Shown: piece after piece, positions 62,765-64,000 of the stretch
Layout of the letters: each line of letters opens with the position of its first letter
Position numbering within the stretch: the stretch's first letter is position 1
NCBI GenBank assembly: GCA_902491215.1
Contig: CABUGV010000017.1
Span: forward strand, 9,269 to 73,268
Length of the DNA: 64,000 bases
From: 43-108 sp001915545
Lineage (GTDB): Bacteria; Bacteroidota; Bacteroidia; Bacteroidales; Bacteroidaceae
Direction: 5' to 3'
Notes under the pieces: generated by a model
Database searches by the model: none
What the model was told of the DNA's origin: nothing
The model's input: only the letters and a program-made list of their open reading frames with translations
Made by a program: the position numbers and the translations under genes

Positions 62765-62862
62765 TCAGGCATAGGAATCATTGCTGTAACGATAAATGGG
62801 ATTCTCGTAACATTATCACTGAATAGCCACAAATACGTATTGCATCAATTGAGAGCAAAATG

Positions 62863-62871
62863 TATTTTTGC
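62863..62871 (+). promoter_or_regulatory. -7 box for the AraC-type gene
   Basis: TATTTTTGC, with TTG 20 bases upstream (62840-62842). It lies 26 bases before the ATG at 62897. Confidence 0.6.
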
Positions 62872-62896
62872 ATAAACCAAAATCTATCTGTGGACA

Positions 62897-63656
62897 ATGA
62901 GCAAGATCATGAAAATTAAAAATGTCGGCGATTACAGCCGTTGGGTGGGACACGTTGATCGTCATCCGCTTGTAAGCGTGATAAATTATGCAGAGGTATC
63001 TCCTGTACGCCATTGCTTGAACAACTACTATGTCTACGGCATATTTTTTCACGATGAAGCCGACATTGATCTTTCATACGGATGCGGGAAATACGATTAC
63101 AAGAAAGGAACTGTCATCTGTGTTGCACCAGGACAGATAGGAGGCAAGGAAGACAATGGAGAAAAAGTTGTTTTGACCGGATGGGCTCTGCTGTTTCACC
63201 CAGACCTGCTGCACAACACTCCGCTGGAGAAAAAAAATAAAAACATACTCGTTCTTCGATTACAGGGTAAATGAGGCATTGCACATGAGCGATGAAGAAC
63301 ATGACATCTTTGTTTCGCTTATGGAACAGATACGCAACGAGTTGGGCAAGAGGCACGATGAACTCCAAGATAGCATTATTGTTGGATACATTGAGTTGGT
63401 TCTCAATTTCTGCCAACGTTTCTACAACAGACAATTTTTGACACGAAAACTGGTCAATTCAGACATACTTATGAAATTCGACAATCTGCTGCGCAACTAC
63501 TATGAACAAAAAAGCCAAATGAAAAGCGGACTACCGACAGTGCAATACTGCGCAGACAAACTGTGCATGTCGTCCAACTATTTCGGCGACCTGATAAAAA
63601 AGACGACAGGTGAGACAGCCAGTTTTTACATAGGGATATTCAGTAAATGTCCCTAA
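62897..63656 (+). pseudogene. broken AraC-family regulator (frameshift, then insertion-sequence truncation)
   Basis: Two frames make up one gene. The first, 62897-63274, encodes a cupin-type N-terminal domain (YDYKKGTVICVAPGQIGG, LLFHPDLLHNTPLEKK). It leaves phase in a run of eight A near 63229-63236; with one A fewer, the sequence continues IKTYSFFDYRVNEALHMSDEEHD, the expected family sequence, into the second frame (63279-63656). That frame reaches the first DNA-binding helices (LPTVQYCADKLCMSSNYFGDLIKKTTGETASFYI) and then runs into a foreign sequence, ending GIFSKCP. The second helix-turn-helix is missing. It was probably the divergent regulator of the aldo/keto reductase operon. Confidence 0.85.
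63631..63655. repeat. 25-base near-palindrome, copy 2 (at the insertion-sequence junction)
   Basis: Matches 2263-2287 at 24 of 25 positions (GGGAT here for GGGAC there). It sits exactly where the AraC coding sequence stops matching its family and probably belongs to the end of the inserted element. Confidence 0.7.
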
Positions 63657-63811
63657 AAAGTAATATGGCATATAAAGTCGATAGAGTATAATCACTTTAT
63701 GTGCCATTATTATTGCCCATTTTCCGTGTTTTTTCATATAATCCTATCTGTTGGACATGACGTTTCGGAAGAAGTCTGATGACCTCTTCTGATCCTGTCT
63801 GTAAATTCATG

Positions 63812-64000
63812 TCATGCCGCTTTATCCGATCGGTTTCTGATCTTGTCTATCATCAGTACGGCATTTGCCGTATGTATTCCGAAGAAGATCCAAAGGATTT
63901 CCGTCTTCCTGTTCCTGGCCTTTATCCTTGAGAGCGAGTAATGCTGCTTCTGGGTGCCGAAGCTTCCTTCAAGACGGGTGGCCCTTTCCTTGGAGAGTTC
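63812..64000 (-). CDS. transposase, C-terminal fragment (IS1182-like; 5' end beyond window)
   Basis: The last 62 codons are in the window, ending TGA at 63812. The product includes ERATRLEGSFGTQKQHYSL and TEILWIFFGIHTANAVLM, which resemble the C-terminal part of IS1182-type or related DDE transposases, where the Glu of the ERxxRLEGSFG stretch is the last catalytic acid. The family name is from memory of this motif. The gene enters the window from the right. Confidence 0.75.
   Translation of the reverse strand, partial: ELSKERATRLEGSFGTQKQHYSLSRIKARNRKTEILWIFFGIHTANAVLMIDKIRNRSDKAA

Larger units (their letters stand above)
63631..64000 (-). mobile_element. insertion sequence, one end (continues beyond window)
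   Basis: From the junction with the AraC gene to the window edge. It includes the palindromic end, a hairpin between CATATAAAGT (63669-63678) and ACTTTATGTG (63693-63702), a non-coding stretch and the 3' end of a transposase gene on the minus strand. Confidence 0.75.

Overview
The window comes from a member of the Bacteroidales, most likely a Prevotella-like species. The signs are many promoters of the Bacteroidetes type (TAnnTTTG -7 box, sometimes with TTG about 19 bases upstream), proteins with C-terminal type IX secretion (T9SS) sorting domains, a Bacteroidales-type double-glycine peptide precursor, a diaminopimelate dehydrogenase and a hybrid two-component regulator. Species assignment is inference; no rRNA gene is present.

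Layout. 1-4.9 kb (minus): a secretory-peptide locus with a transmembrane TPR/HTH regulator, a DUF3244-like secreted protein whose signal-peptide region looks frameshifted, a small double-glycine leader peptide, and the N-terminal two thirds or so of a TonB-receptor-like outer-membrane protein cut by the window edge. 5.2-5.6 kb: three tRNAs (Gln, Met, Met) with a clear promoter and terminator. 5.7-6.6 kb: ribF. 6.9-13.4 kb (plus): phosphate-ester scavenging, namely a histidine acid phosphatase, then a three-gene operon of TonB receptor, beta-helix lipoprotein and purple-acid-phosphatase-like enzyme. 13.7-20.1 kb (minus): GH36 alpha-galactosidase, a KduI isomerase that unusually carries a signal peptide, an orphan galactitol-type PTS EIIC, and tyrS.

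20.4-38.1 kb is mixed core and accessory genome: a promoter-plus-terminator leader in front of a membrane acyltransferase, a small lipoprotein, ahcY-YfhO, a three-gene membrane operon (Mpv17-like, SpmAB fusion, PH domain), an SLC13 permease, a xylan pair (GH10 xylanase and CE1-like esterase), ddh, a radical SAM protein, and a metallo-hydrolase divergent from an AraC regulator.

38.3-56.1 kb (minus) is a single apparent operon of six genes, about 17.7 kb, read in the order GH128 glucanase, 1889-residue repeat protein, GH43 enzyme, DUF6057-like membrane protein, TolB-like lipoprotein with a CxxCH motif, and a 1304-residue FIVAR-rich protein. Four of the six end in T9SS sorting domains, and there is no SusC/SusD pair. 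The repeat protein contains a 1314-base period present in two apparently identical copies. Upstream lie a candidate structured small RNA (about 56557-56776) and a hybrid two-component sensor gene broken by an in-frame UAG codon.

61.4-64 kb: an aldo/keto reductase and a small protein, divergent from an AraC gene that is both frameshifted in a poly-A run and cut by an insertion sequence, whose transposase runs off the right edge. A 25-base near-palindrome at that junction recurs once, at the start codon of the double-glycine peptide gene at the other end of the window. Regulators at the right end (hybrid sensor and AraC) thus both carry lesions while the enzyme genes they probably control look intact.
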